Shown: piece by piece, positions 12,200 through 23,310 of the stretch
Position numbering within the stretch: the stretch's first letter is position 1
Layout: each line of letters starts with the position of its first letter
NCBI GenBank assembly: GCA_021018815.1
Contig: JAITYX010000007.1
Span: 1,240,001 to 1,304,000, forward strand
Direction of reading: 5' to 3'
Length of the DNA stretch: 64,000 nucleotides
Source of the DNA: Talinum fruticosum
Lineage: Eukaryota > Streptophyta > Magnoliopsida > Caryophyllales > Talinaceae
Program-made: the position numbers and the translations under genes
The notes under the pieces: generated by a model
Told to the model about the DNA's origin: nothing
The model's database searches: none
Seen by the model: the letters and a program-made list of their open reading frames with translations, nothing else

Positions 12200-13738
12200 A
12201 TGCCTAAAAGAGGAAACCATCCCGACTTCCGTGTCTCCTCCTCTTCCAAAAAGCCTCGCACCAAAACTCCGTAAAGCTCCACCTCTTCCAAACCCATTGT
12301 CACCCAACACCTTGTGTTGGACGATAAGTTCTTTCCTACAACCAAATTTTCTTGGTTGTCCCACATTCAAACCACTGGAGCATACAACTTTATGTGCTTC
12401 AATGAGTTCATCTATCCCGAACTCGTTTCGAGTTCTACACTCACCTCACCTACTCCGAAAATGTTCTAACCTCTAGGGTTCGTAACATAACCGTTCGTCT
12501 AAAACCTCTCTCCTCCACCGCCTGTTCAAGGTCTCCTCTCTCTTCTTGAACAGCAACCCCATTCCTTTCACTCGAAGTCACCGACGACTTCTTTGAAAAA
12601 TACGCCAAAGAGTTCCCCGAGTCCCGGAAAACTTTTCGTGACTCGGTTGAAGTCGAAGCTCGCTTCTCGTGCTTTCGCTGATGAGAACCTTCTTCTCACA
12701 AAGCATTCCAAGCAAGGAGAACCCCAACTTCAAGCATCTCAAAGCTCTCTTCGACATCCTTGAGGGATACGAAGTAGACCTCTTCCCCTCCATCATTGAG
12801 CAGATGGCCGCTGTGCCAGCTCAACTCCAATCCAAGAAGAACACCTCCCTTCCTTTCGGTGCTCTTCCGACCCTTGTCTTCAAACAATTCCAAGTTCCTC
12901 TCCCCTCGGACCCAAACGTCGTATCCGAGGCCGCCGTTGTGGTCGGCAAAAAGGAATTCAGACTCATAAATCCACCCCTCTCTCTCTCCCTCTCCAACTA
13001 GTGGTGCCTCCACCTCAGGTGCCTCAAAAACTCTCTCTGCTCTCTTGTCCCCTGTTTTTATGGACAAGATCAACTCCGTGTCTTTTGATTTCGGAGACAT
13101 GCTCCGATCGTTCAAATCTGTTCTCTAAAATCGAACATCAACCGGAAGACTGGTCAATCCCAAATTCGAGAGCAGCGGTCTCTAGTTCTTAAGATGAGGG
13201 AACTGGTAAAGGAGCGTAAGGAGCTGGTCGAGCTCCTCGTAGAGAGACGGTCCAAGGCGGGTCAGGACCATGATGACTTAGACGCGTCTCGAAGTGTCTT
13301 CGAGCCCGTGTCCGACCTCCTCGGACAGCGGGGAAGAAGAAGAAGAAGCCGCAGATGCAGAAGAGGCAGTCGCCGAGGACCCTGCGGCCGAGGCAGTCCA
13401 TCCGAGCAAGGGAAGGAACCCCAAGAAGAAGCAGTGGGAACTCGCTGAAGGTCGACCGCTCCACAAGCTCGGATAGCAAGTACTCGGCTCGCATGACAGC
13501 CTCGAGTGGGTCGAAGACCTCGCTACTCCAGCGGGTCGACAGAGCAGCCCCTCCAGCCTACCGAGGTTCCAAGGGAAGAACCCTCGATCCACTCACTCCG
13601 GGTCGGCCACTCGGAGCCGAGCCCCGACGATTATACTGGTTCTCCTTCGCCGCGCTCAAGCACATCGTCAAGATCATATCGGTGCCGGCGAACCTCCGCT
13701 CCGTCCGCCTCCACTCGAAATCTCCCTCTCCCTCGTAG
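12200..13738 (+). pseudogene. Element A 3' ORF (Sirevirus 'env-like' region), broken
   Basis: It starts MPKRG at 12200, as in element B (27192). Visible blocks include FFPTTKFSWL and YNFMCFNEFIYPELVSS (about 12330-12430), a mid region with LKALFDILEGYEVDLFPSII (about 12735-12800), and a charged Lys/Glu tail. This position between RNase H and the polypurine tract is where Sireviruses carry an additional ORF, historically called env-like. The N-terminal block also resembles the 'putative plant transposon protein' family. No signal peptide or clear membrane span is readable, so an envelope role is not supported here. Frames change at least four times. Confidence 0.6.
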
Positions 13739-14165
13739 GCGCCATGCACCGAGTCACAATTCCTCAATCCGCCGAGTCTTCTTCTTTCGAAATTGTTTTT
13801 TTGTTTTTGTCCGGACATCTAAGTTGTACTACTTGCTTTTTCTTCCCTTCTTTTTTTCTTGTTGTTTTCTTTTTTTTTGCTGAAAGGCAAGGGGAAGAAA
13901 TAGAGAAATAGAGTCGAAAAACTTGTTGTCTTATTTAGGGGAGCTTTTCCGCCCTTTTTGAATTTTAATGGATTAATGCATTTCATTATTAATTTCTAAG
14001 TTCATTATTGTTAGCATGTCTTTTCCGAGTTAATGTTAATTACTTAAAGCATACTTTACTTTTTGCTCGATATATTAAGTATTGCTCGGATACATTGAGT
14101 ATGCCTTACTCATCTCATCTCTTGCGCAAACCACTCGGAATGCCTTTCATCAAAAAGGAGGAGAT
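13739..14165 (+). other. 3' non-coding region and polypurine tract, element A
   Basis: T-rich sequence is followed by aaaaaggaggagat (14152-14165) immediately before the 3' LTR. This is the expected plus-strand primer (polypurine tract). Element B has the matching tract caaaaatgaggagat (29211-29225). A further polypurine run with aaggcaaggggaag (near 13885) is shared with B (near 28930); multiple tracts are a known Sirevirus trait. Confidence 0.75.
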
Positions 14166-17100
14166 TGAAGACTCGGACACTCGCTCAATACTTTTCCGAG
14201 TTGTATAAAAGGAATCGGTATAACAATCTCATACCTACAGAGTTTTGATTCCAAGGCATTCTCTCGTATCTCGAAACTTCTTTGAGTAAAATAGTATCTT
14301 TTCCGAGTGATATAGATCTTACATATTATATTTCTTGCTTATCCGTAAGTGACTCGTAAAACCGGCTCTTTGTTCCGAGTCCAACATCACTCAGATTTAT
14401 CGCAGATTGAATAGACTGGTATTTCGTCTTTTCTCACTCGGAATCCGACTTGTGGTTATAAGTCCTATTTTGTTATAGTCAATATTTTTAGTTTGTTTCA
14501 TGCTTAGTCTATATCAAGTTAATTCTCTCCGATATTCTTTACTCGAACTTGATTCTTCGCTTAGATTAAGTCGGATGGAATTCCGAGTATCATGGATATT
14601 TGGACGAAGAAAATTCCATTTCGTTTCGACTCGTGATAATCGGCTGCTTTATTTATCATAATTATTTTATTATCTCGTGTCTAATCTTGGGCCAAAGTAT
14701 TTTATACTTTGAGAACCAAAATTGATTTACTTTTGTAGGTTATTCAATCGAGGATACACTTTTCAAACTACAAAAGTAACCTAGCTTCGTAACATCAAAT
14801 CACCAGCAGACATGGCTTTTCACCTTCTCTCGCTCCGAGTCCCAATGAGATTGTGTTAGGGCCGTCTGTTTCCAAATCTGGAAAACTGGATCGCTAAGCT
14901 TAACGGTGGTTTCCACCTTATCTTTCGAACATCGCTAATGGTTTTGGGACTTCCAAGAGAGTTAAACCGTTGTCCAACGTTCACATTACAACGGATACTT
15001 TCCGAGTGACTCGTAAAGCTTCTATCAATGGTCACAGAGGACTCTCAGTCAGCAGATGAAGATAACGGCTACTCTGCCTGGTCATCTATAAATAGAAGCC
15101 ATATCACAAGACTTGAAGATTGCCGAACATATTGCTAATACACATACTTGCTCAAAGTTATTGTATTTACTTTCAATCTTCAACTTACAACTCCCACTCG
15201 TAATTCATTACTTTCCGAGTTGTAAGGTCTTGTACCTGTAATACCCGGAATTTTAAAGAAAGCAGTTGAAAAGCATAGAATTATTGAGTATTTTTCCCCA
15301 CGACAAGGGGGTTGAGTGACTCGATTTTATTTGCGGCAGACGTACTACTTCGGTATTTCCTCGAGAATTGATGTCAAATAAGGAATCAAGGAAATACCCT
15401 CTTCTTTTAAGCTCGAAACTCGGTGCGATTAGGCAAGTGCCCTAATTGATGCATCGAAATAAATTTGGAGACAAAACCTAAAGAGGACTGGAGGAAGGAA
15501 GAGGCACGAATTGTGTTATAACGAAGAAGGTTACTTATGTCATAATGGGACAAGAGAAACAAATTGAGGTCCAATAGAGTGAAGAGGTGAGTTTTGTCAA
15601 GCGGTGGAGAGATAGAGTACCCGAATTAAAAGACAAGAGGACCGAAGGGGGGAAGGGTGAAAGCGGAGGAAGAAGAAGCAGAGCAACACAACAGGGGAGA
15701 GAGAGAGAACCACCGAACGAAAGAGAGAGAGAGAGAGAAGAGGCGTGCGGGAACCGGAGCAGAGGCCGGCGAGCCGAACGGCGAACGCGGGCTCGCGGCG
15801 GACGAAGGTGAAAGAAAAGAAGTAAAGCAGGGAAAGGGGGAAGAGGGAGCACCGAGCGGGAAAGAGAGAGAGAGAGAGAAGAGGCGATCGGTGCGGGGAC
15901 CCGAGAGAACGCCGACGATCACTGCCGACTCTAAAACGGCGGTCGGCGACACAAGCGAGCGGCGAGTGAGGGAGGGAGCGAGAGACTGGGGCGAGCGAGG
16001 GGCGAACGAGACCCGAAACAGAGACAGACGAGCGGGGTTAGAGCGGCTGGAAACCGGGACCGGCGACGGCGACAAGGGAGGCAGACCGGCGGTGAGCACA
16101 AGTGAGGGTCGGACCGAGGGGCGGCAGGGACTAGAACCGCGAACCGTAAGCAAGCGACGAGTCTCCCCGAAACCGAATGCAACCCAAACATAAAGTAGAG
16201 ACAAGAAGCAATTCGATCAATTCCAAACCCAAGAATTCGAGGTGGGTAGTCTTATACTCTAGACTATTAGTATATTCGAAAACTAAAAGAGTTTATAGTG
16301 ATTGTTGAATGTGATTGTATGATATTGAATATGTATGCTTTTGAATGAGATAGAAGTTGCTTCAAGTGAATTAGGAGTTAGTGGAGGGAACGGGAGTTGT
16401 TAAGGCCTCGAAAATGAAATCGGGAAATTCACCGAGTTGCTTGAGTCAAGTGAGTAGTGTCGAGAGTCGGGTCGATTGGGGATAAGAGCGCATGGTTTGG
16501 GCATAGGTTAGGAATTGATATTCGATTGAGCCTTAGAGATTTACCGAATTCGCGGCATTAAGAGACGAGTACTAATTCGGGATATAACAAGGGGAGTATA
16601 ATGAGGAATATGAGATCGTATTAAGTGATGCGCAATCGGGACATGTAAGTGAGAAATGGGTGATTGTGAGGTTAAGTGCATTCGAAGTATATTTAAATCC
16701 TCGAGGTTGAACCGAGCGTGAAAGTAAGTAAAGCTATTGGGAATTGAATAATGAAATGTAATTAAGAGGTGCATCTCTAAGGATGAGCGATCAAGAATCG
16801 ATTAATAAGCTAAGAGTTATTAAATGGGAAATTAAGGTGGGAAATAGCAAGCTGGGAACGGTAAAGTGGAACTAAGCCATAGTCATGTCTAAGACCTTCG
16901 AGAAAGAATTGAATTGAAAGGTGAATGAAGATAAAGGAAATTCGGTAAAGCAAGTTTAAGGATATACGGTTGAGTGAGGGCAAAAGAGGTCGGTTTACAA
17001 AGTGAAGTCACGAAATGAGGAATTGAGATGAAGATAGTGAATTGGGAAAAGTGAGAACGGCGAGTTAAAAAGTGTATACTTGTGGTTATTGGGGCTCGTA

Positions 17101-18843
17101 AAATGGATTCAATCGTACTAAACCGATGATTGAGAAAGCTTAGTTGGGAAAAGACTTGAGAATGATTGCTTGTATTGAATAGTGATTATTCGTGCGATAT
17201 GATTGCTTTACGTGATACTCAAAATAGTTTCGAAAGGAGTTTTGTATTTTACGCAAATGATTCTTGAATGAAATTCCTTGAGAACCGCCTTTCGAACGTG
17301 ATTATGTTTTATAAGAAGTGAAACTGATTGAGAAAGCTAGAAAGTGAATGTGATGAATGAGAATGTGCAAATTGTTTTGAATCGACTGGCTACGGATCGT
17401 TTAGCATACCGAAGTGTTTGAACTGGGAACGCCCAGCTAGAAACTTTGAGGGAAGGGTTCTAATAGGGGTCCTGGAGAGACAGGATGCCCGCCCGAGACT
17501 TCCCGAAGAATGGTCCCGGGAGCCTTTTGTCGGGGTCGCGCCCGAATTAAAGAAGTGCTAGTTCGAGTCCTCGAAGGCCTGGAATGTTGATTCAACCCCA
17601 AAAGAAGTATTCTTGAATGTGAATGTGTGTTTTTAAGTGTTTGAAGTGTCTTGATCTTTTTTTTTATTGCAAGAGATTTCAGTGAAAAGTATATAGATTT
17701 CTATTACGTTATTATGTTTTCGCAGATTTCATTATTATGAGTATTATGTGTAAAGAATTTCCATTTTAAGGGTTTAAGACTCCGGTGAGCCCGTTGATTA
17801 TTGCTCACCCCCACAAATTGCCCCGTCCCCACCCGAGTGTTGCAGGTACACCTTCGAAGCATAATCTACACTTAGCATGCTTCGGACTTTTGCTGATTGC
17901 TCGTTTGATGCGTACTCGAGCAATTCAAGTCAAGAATGTGCATTGTTTATTTCTTAATGATTGTACTTGTAATTTAGTGCATATAGTTGTACCAAATGTA
18001 TAGTAACCAGTTAGATTGTTTTAAGTTTTACCTCATGATTGGTTGAACTCCGGCGTGTGGCCGTTGAGTTGTATACTCGAGCGTGTGGCTCGTCGACTTT
18101 TATTATGCTTTTTATGCAGGACTTTAAGGCTTTAAGCCTAGGGGTTAGTCCATGTTACAAACGGAACTCGCCGAAATTTTCAGAGAATCTCGGATTCTTT
18201 TGGGAAAACCACCGGTATTACTTTTAAATTGAGTTTAGACAACCAAACCAACACCGTAAAGAGCCTTGGGAGTTCCTTTAAAGAACTCGGTGATGTAATA
18301 CTCCCGGGGGTGTTTCGGGGTGTTACATGTACCCGATTACAAACTCTTTCTTACATTTTCTCGTAAGGTCCCTTGACTAAGCCGTAAGGGTTAACTCAGC
18401 TTAATTGTCCCTAGCTGTAAGGGTTATCTCAGCTAGAAAGTACTAGATCGGATAAGGGAATTTCGAGTCTAGGAAAACTTGTATAGAGTTGTCTAAGGGA
18501 ACAACTCGGGTTCGATCGCTCACGGTATTTTGTGGACTCAAAATAGTGAATTTGACTTCTTGTCCGGATTGACACGGTCCGTGGTTTTCTGCCCCGGGAG
18601 GGTTTCCACGTAATCTCTAAGTGTTACCTTTCCGAGTTCATTCTAGACTCGGACTCGTTTACTGACTCTTGCTCATTCTCGCTTGATAGCCTTCCGAGTC
18701 CAATCTTTTTCGACCTCGCCGATAGACTCGGAATCTGTCTCTATCTTGTTTTTGATAGAAGAGCTAAAGTTTCCACGAAAACTTCTATCACCCTATTCAC
18801 TCCCCTCTAGTGGTGACTCGGACTCTCCCCGAGCAAACCTTCA
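14166..18843 (+). repeat. 3' LTR of element A, split by a nested insertion
   Basis: It begins tgaagactcggacac and ends gcaaaccttca, next to the target duplication. Removing 15237-18327 plus one 6 bp target copy leaves a LTR of about 1.58 kb that aligns along its length with the 5' LTR. Differences between the two LTRs are scattered. Many fall at CG-containing words, including small insertions and deletions. Confidence 0.9.
15237..18327. mobile_element. Gypsy-type LTR insertion (3.1 kb, solo LTR or LARD-like)
   Basis: The insertion splits the element A LTR exactly, with tgtacc on both sides (15231-15236 and 18328-18333). It begins TGTAATACCC and ends GGGTGTTACA, the inverted ends common in plant Ty3/Gypsy LTRs. 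It has no recognisable gag or pol. 15560-16200 is very purine-rich and GC-rich (gagaga runs), which produces long overlapping but meaningless frames on both strands. A segment (18008-18270) recurs at 61581-61843. The most economical reading is a solo LTR; a non-coding large retrotransposon derivative is an alternative. Confidence 0.75.
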
Positions 18844-18848
18844 CTAAC

Positions 18849-19056
18849 TAAATGAGCCGGGAGGGAGAGAGAGGGGGTGGGACTTCCATCATCCAAATAA
18901 AAAGCGATACATCGGTGAGAGTTTCTTAGCGGATGATGCCATGGGCCGCACCTACACGCGCACCCGGAAAATGCGCATCCACTTTGGGACATCGCTTCGC
19001 CCGCGTGCCATGTCAAATGCGCCTCTTGATACACGCTTGCATTGGAGATGGTCTTA
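18849..19056. mobile_element. Tourist/Harbinger-like MITE remnant
   Basis: It ends gcattggagatggtc followed by tta, the mirror of the GACCATCTCCAATGC-type start of Tourist-like MITEs with TTA target sites. The interior is GC-rich compared with its flanks. Its other end would lie left of element A, but was not recognised there. Confidence 0.4.
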
Positions 19057-19420
19057 GAGCATCCGTATTGGGTCACCCTAATTTAGGATCATCTAGCGGA
19101 TGCCTACAATAATACATCACTTAAGGACCTCTTCTTTTCTCTCTCATCTTTACTTCCATAATGCAAAGCTTACCAAGGCTACATATTTAGATAATCCCAT
19201 GGATCCCATTCATCAACATATTTAATTAGTTTACCTATTTTATTTTACATTATTATTTATTTTTATAATATATTAAAAAACATTCAGAGCACTATGAAGG
19301 TTGAAATTAATCATTTTAGGATGCGAATTTTTTCGAAACAAATGATACAATAATATGAGAAATTTTATTAAATAACAAAGATGCAATAATAATATTACAA
19401 ATTTTATTTATATTGTTATT
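19057..19420. repeat. Third copy of the Harbinger-derived inverted-repeat arm
   Basis: It starts gagcatccgtattgggtcacc directly after TTA. It then follows the right arm at 4205-4560 block by block: ctcttcttttctctctc, catcaacatatttaattagtttacc, tattatttatttttataatat and ttattaaataacaaagatgcaataataat. Only one arm is present. Confidence 0.75.
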
Positions 19421-19501
19421 TTATTCCCAAACAAACCCCAACATAACATTCCAATAATTTTTAACACTGTCTCTCCTAATATTAAACTAAAAGAAAGAGG
19501 G

Positions 19502-19610
<109 letters not shown>

Positions 19611-19888
19611 CAGACAGCATGACAGACAAACAGAGAGAGAGTTTTTGGCAATCATACGGAAATTAAACAACAAACTTACTATCCGTAGTTGCGAGTGGCT
19701 AACTTGTGAGCTTGAGAAATCAACAACGTGTCCACCTTCTCCATGCATACAAAGGCAAACCCCTGGATCAATCTATAAATTCTAATTCGAATTACGATGT
19801 TTTCCTTAGATCCCTTAGTCCTTTGTGACCCTTTTAGCTCTTTAACAACCGTAGTTGAATCCGTCTAAATGCAAACTTGAGAACAACC
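19611..19888. other. Short unique spacer, no gene seen
   Basis: No coding or repeat signal was recognised apart from the target-site copy CAACC (19884-19888) of the following element. Confidence 0.5.
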
Positions 19889-21486
19889 CGAAGATTCGGA
19901 CTTTATACTTACACTTTTCTGAGTTCCATCAAGGAATCAGGTATAAGACCTCTTCTCTCATAGGGTTTTGATTTCAAGTCATTCTATGTACCTTAGAAAG
20001 TTTTCTCGAGTAATATAGCATTTACTCCGAGTGTTATAGAAAATATTTCATATGTATATGTGTGACTCGATCGACTCGTAAAGCATATTTGTACCAACTT
20101 AGTTCCGAGTTACTCAACACTCGAATTATTACATGTTCAAACACTCGTATTCACACACATAAACTTAGGTCCGACTTCATGTTCCAGGAATTACAATGTT
20201 AGTTCTCTATTCCAAGTCAGCCTTATGTTGTTTGAACCTTGTTCGATCTAGATCAAGTTTGTTTACTCCGATTTTCTACTTGACTTGATTCTCTTTTAGA
20301 TCGACTCGGATGGAATTTTGAGTATCATGGATATTAAACTCAGAAAATTCCATTCCTTTTCCGACTCGGATAATTAGTCATTTAATTATCTTAATTATGT
20401 TATTATCTCGTGTCTAATCTTGGACCAAAGTATTTTATACTTTGAGAACCAAACTGATGTACTTTTGTAGGTTATTCAAACGAGGCTATCCTAATTTTTA
20501 AAATGCAAAAGTAACCGGCTTCAAAACGTCAAATCACCAGCAGACAAGGCTTTTTCCACCGCCGACCTAACCCTGAGACACTATGTCGGATTGTCCGTTT
20601 CCAAAATTGGAAATCTGCAACACCAATCTCAAAGGTGATTTCCACCTTATTTGTAAAGACACTACCGAGTGGTTTTGGGACTTCCAAAGGAGTCAAGAAC
20701 TGTTGCTCAACGTTCATATTTCAAAGGATATTTTCTGAGTGACTCGGAAAATCCTTTACAACGGTCACAAAGGGCCTCCAGTCAGAAGATGGACACAATA
20801 GCTAAGCTGCTTGGTCATCTATATATAGAAGCCAACTTTCAAGGCTTGAAGATTACCGAATCTATTGTTAATACACATACTTGAACAAAAAGTCATTGTA
20901 TTCATTCTCAATCTTCTACTTACAACTCCAATTCCGTATTTAATAACTTTCTGAGTTGTAAGGTCTTGTACTTAGTTACAAACACTTTCTTTCTTACTCT
21001 CTAAGTAAGGTCCCTTGACTGAGCTATAGGGGTTAACTCAGCTCAGCTTGTCCCTAACTGTAAGGGTGATCTCGGTTAGGAAGTACTAGATCAGATAAGG
21101 TAATTTCGAGTCTCGGAAAAACTTGTAAGGAGTTGTCTAAGGGAGCAACTCAGGTCAAGTCAGTCTACTGTATTTTGTTGACTCAAAATAGTGGATTCGA
21201 CTTCGTGCTTAGATTAGCACGGTCCGTGGTTTTCCGCCCCAGGAGGGTTTCCACGTATTTTCTAAGTTATCACGTTTCTCGGTACATTCTAGACTCGGAC
21301 GGTTTAGAATTCCGTTTAGTCTGTTTCTTCACCACTTACCGAAATCCGAGTTTATGCTTTTCCGAGTTTAACCTTGCTTCATGCTCACCTCATATTCATA
21401 TCTCGTTTTAACTTTAAAGCAAGTTTCCTCATCACCCTATTCACCCTCCTATAGGGTGATTTATACTCTCCAAGAGCAAACCTTTA
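19889..21486 (+). repeat. 5' LTR of element B
   Basis: It opens cgaagattcggactttatac and closes gcaaaccttta. The counterpart is the LTR at 29226-30821. A TATA box tatatata lies near 20820. The last third is alignable with the element A LTR, while the first 400 bp is only patchily similar. Confidence 0.9.
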
Positions 21487-21487
21487 A

Positions 21488-21500
21488 TTGGTATCGAGCC
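21488..21500 (+). other. Primer binding site, element B
   Basis: ttggtatcgagcc, identical to the site of element A and one base after the LTR end; initiator-Met tRNA type. Confidence 0.8.
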
Positions 21501-21545
21501 TAGCCTTTCAAAAAGGATCTAACCATCCAAAGGTTTAAAGATCAA

Positions 21546-23310
21546 ATGGCTCGTAACAATGAAGAGTTCGATGAATGAAGATCTTCCAGCAGACCACCAA
21601 AGTTCAAAGGATCAAACTTCGTCCACTCGGAAGAAACTCATGGAATGTTTTCTGCTAGATCATGATGAGGATGTTTGGAACATCATACAACTTGGAAATT
21701 GCATTCCCATGAAGACAGAAGAAATAAGACTCGTACCCAAGACAAAGGTCGAGTTCACAGCGATGAAGCGAAAAGTTCGTAAAGAACTTCAAGGCGATGA
21801 ACATTCTAATGTGCGCCATCAGCTCGAAGAATACACTCGAGTGTCAACTCTGTGATATAGCCAAATAAGTGTGGGACACACTTAATAACACTTATGAAGG
21901 CACAAGCTAGGTCGACAAGCGAAGATAAGCCAATATCTTCATAAATATGAGCCGTTCAAGATGGAGCCGAAGAAAACATCACTCGGATGTTCATTTGATT
22001 TACTCGAGATTACCAACAATCTCCAATCTCTGGTTAAAAAGATCTCCCACGAGGAAATGTGCGGAAAGATACTCGAAGCCTACCTAAGAAAAGATGGGGT
22101 CCCAAAGTGACAGCCTATCGAAGAGGCTCGTAACTTGTCTCTACCGAAGCCGGACGAACTCATTGGGAAGCTTCCCACCCATTAGATCCACCTGGAAGAG
22201 GAGGACGCAGAGGTCAGCACCAAAAAGAACATTGTGTTGAAAGCCTCGAAACAAGAGAAGCAGATCTCGAGTTCTTCCGACTCGAAGAGGATCCCATGGC
22301 ACTTATTGCTAGAGGCTTCAAAAGAATGATGAAGCACAAGAGATGGGATAAGAAGCCAAAAGAAGAGTTCTACAAGAAGGACAAAAAGGATAGAAAAGGT
22401 AAATACTCTTCCCCTTCAAAGTTATCTTTACCTAAAAACTCTAGCTGTTTTGAATGTGGCAGCAAGGAACATATACTCAAAGACTCGTCCAAAGAGAAAA
22501 AGGGACAGAAAGAAGAAAAAGGCTATGATGGCCACATGGACTGACGAGGACTCGAGATGACTCAAAGTGTTTGATGGCACTTTCGACTCGGAATCGGAAA
22601 CAGAGTCGGACTCGGATCAGTCGGACAATGAGGAAGCAAATCCTCAAGAGGTAATTGAATACTTTCTCAAATTCTCCAAAGTTGATTTAGCTAAGTATAT
22701 TTTCACTTTAGAAGAGAAGTCCAATTCGATTCTTCTCATTTTAGAGAACAACTTGAGTCAATCTCTTCGAGAGCATTTCTTTAAAAAATGAGTTGGAAAA
22801 ACCGAGACTTTCACTCGGAGAACTCAAGGCTAGTGCTCAATCCAATGAGACTAAGTCCGAGTTACTCGTAAAAGAAAATGAGAAACTAAAGCAAAAACTC
22901 AACGAGTCTTAAGATCTTGTTTTAAAGTTTGCTCAAGGTCGAAGAACATTGATATGCTCTTGGGATCTCAATGTGTCTCCTTCGAAAAGAAGGTCTTGGT
23001 TTTAACAAAGAGGAGGAATCAAATTCCTACTCGAGCTTTTTAAAAGAATTCCGGACCTGTAAAGTTCGGAAAGGTCGAGCATGGTCCCATTCATAAAAAT
23101 GAAAGGAGGACTGACCTATACCAACTTACAAGAGAAAACCATCTCTTCCGGTTTATAAAAGAAAAGTTTTCCAAAAGAAAGAGACACGGACTCAGTTCTC
23201 TAAACCGAAGACTCAGAATCGGACTAAACTCAAAGTCATTCAAATCTGGGTTCCGAAAAACCTTCTTCCTCGTAAAAGGACCACAGTAAAGGGTGTTACC
23301 TGGGTTCGTT
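21546..23310 (+). pseudogene. Element B gag polyprotein, broken
   Basis: It starts with ATG at 21546, in the same context as element A. The frame carries a shifted N-terminus (LMECFLLDHDEDVWNIIQLG, about 21630-21690). A degenerate UBN2 region lies around 21870-22080. A well-preserved basic nucleocapsid segment MALIARGFKRMMKHKRWDKK follows (22296), with a knuckle CFECGSKEH (about 22443) whose fourth metal ligand is replaced by Ser. An acidic segment (ESETESDSDQSDNEE, about 22590) comes next. The zinc knuckle binds packaged RNA in intact elements. Stops at several points prevent a complete product. Confidence 0.85.

Larger units (their letters stand above)
4924..18843 (+). mobile_element. Sirevirus-like Ty1/Copia retrotransposon A
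   Basis: A full-length LTR retrotransposon bounded by the 5 bp target-site duplication CTAAC (4919-4923 and 18844-18848). Order: 5' LTR, Met-tRNA-type primer site, gag, protease, integrase, reverse transcriptase, RNase H, a further ORF downstream of RNase H, polypurine tract, 3' LTR. The Copia order (integrase before reverse transcriptase) and the extra downstream ORF fit the Sirevirus (SIRE/Maximus) lineage. The 13.9 kb span includes a 3.1 kb Gypsy-type insertion in the 3' LTR, so the element itself is about 10.8 kb. Numerous stops and frameshifts make it non-autonomous as assembled. The first LTR base pair reads CG where other copies read TG. Confidence 0.92.

Noticed and set aside
13189..13883. 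Several overlapping 100-127 codon frames on both strands
   Set aside because: They are shadow frames of the charged, GC-rich end of the element A 3' ORF; only the plus-strand collinear blocks match element B.
15535..16204. Long overlapping frames on both strands (up to 192 codons) in the Gypsy-type LTR
   Set aside because: They come from a GC- and purine-rich low-complexity tract; products are Arg/Glu or Ser/Pro strings with no domain, and both strands are open at once.
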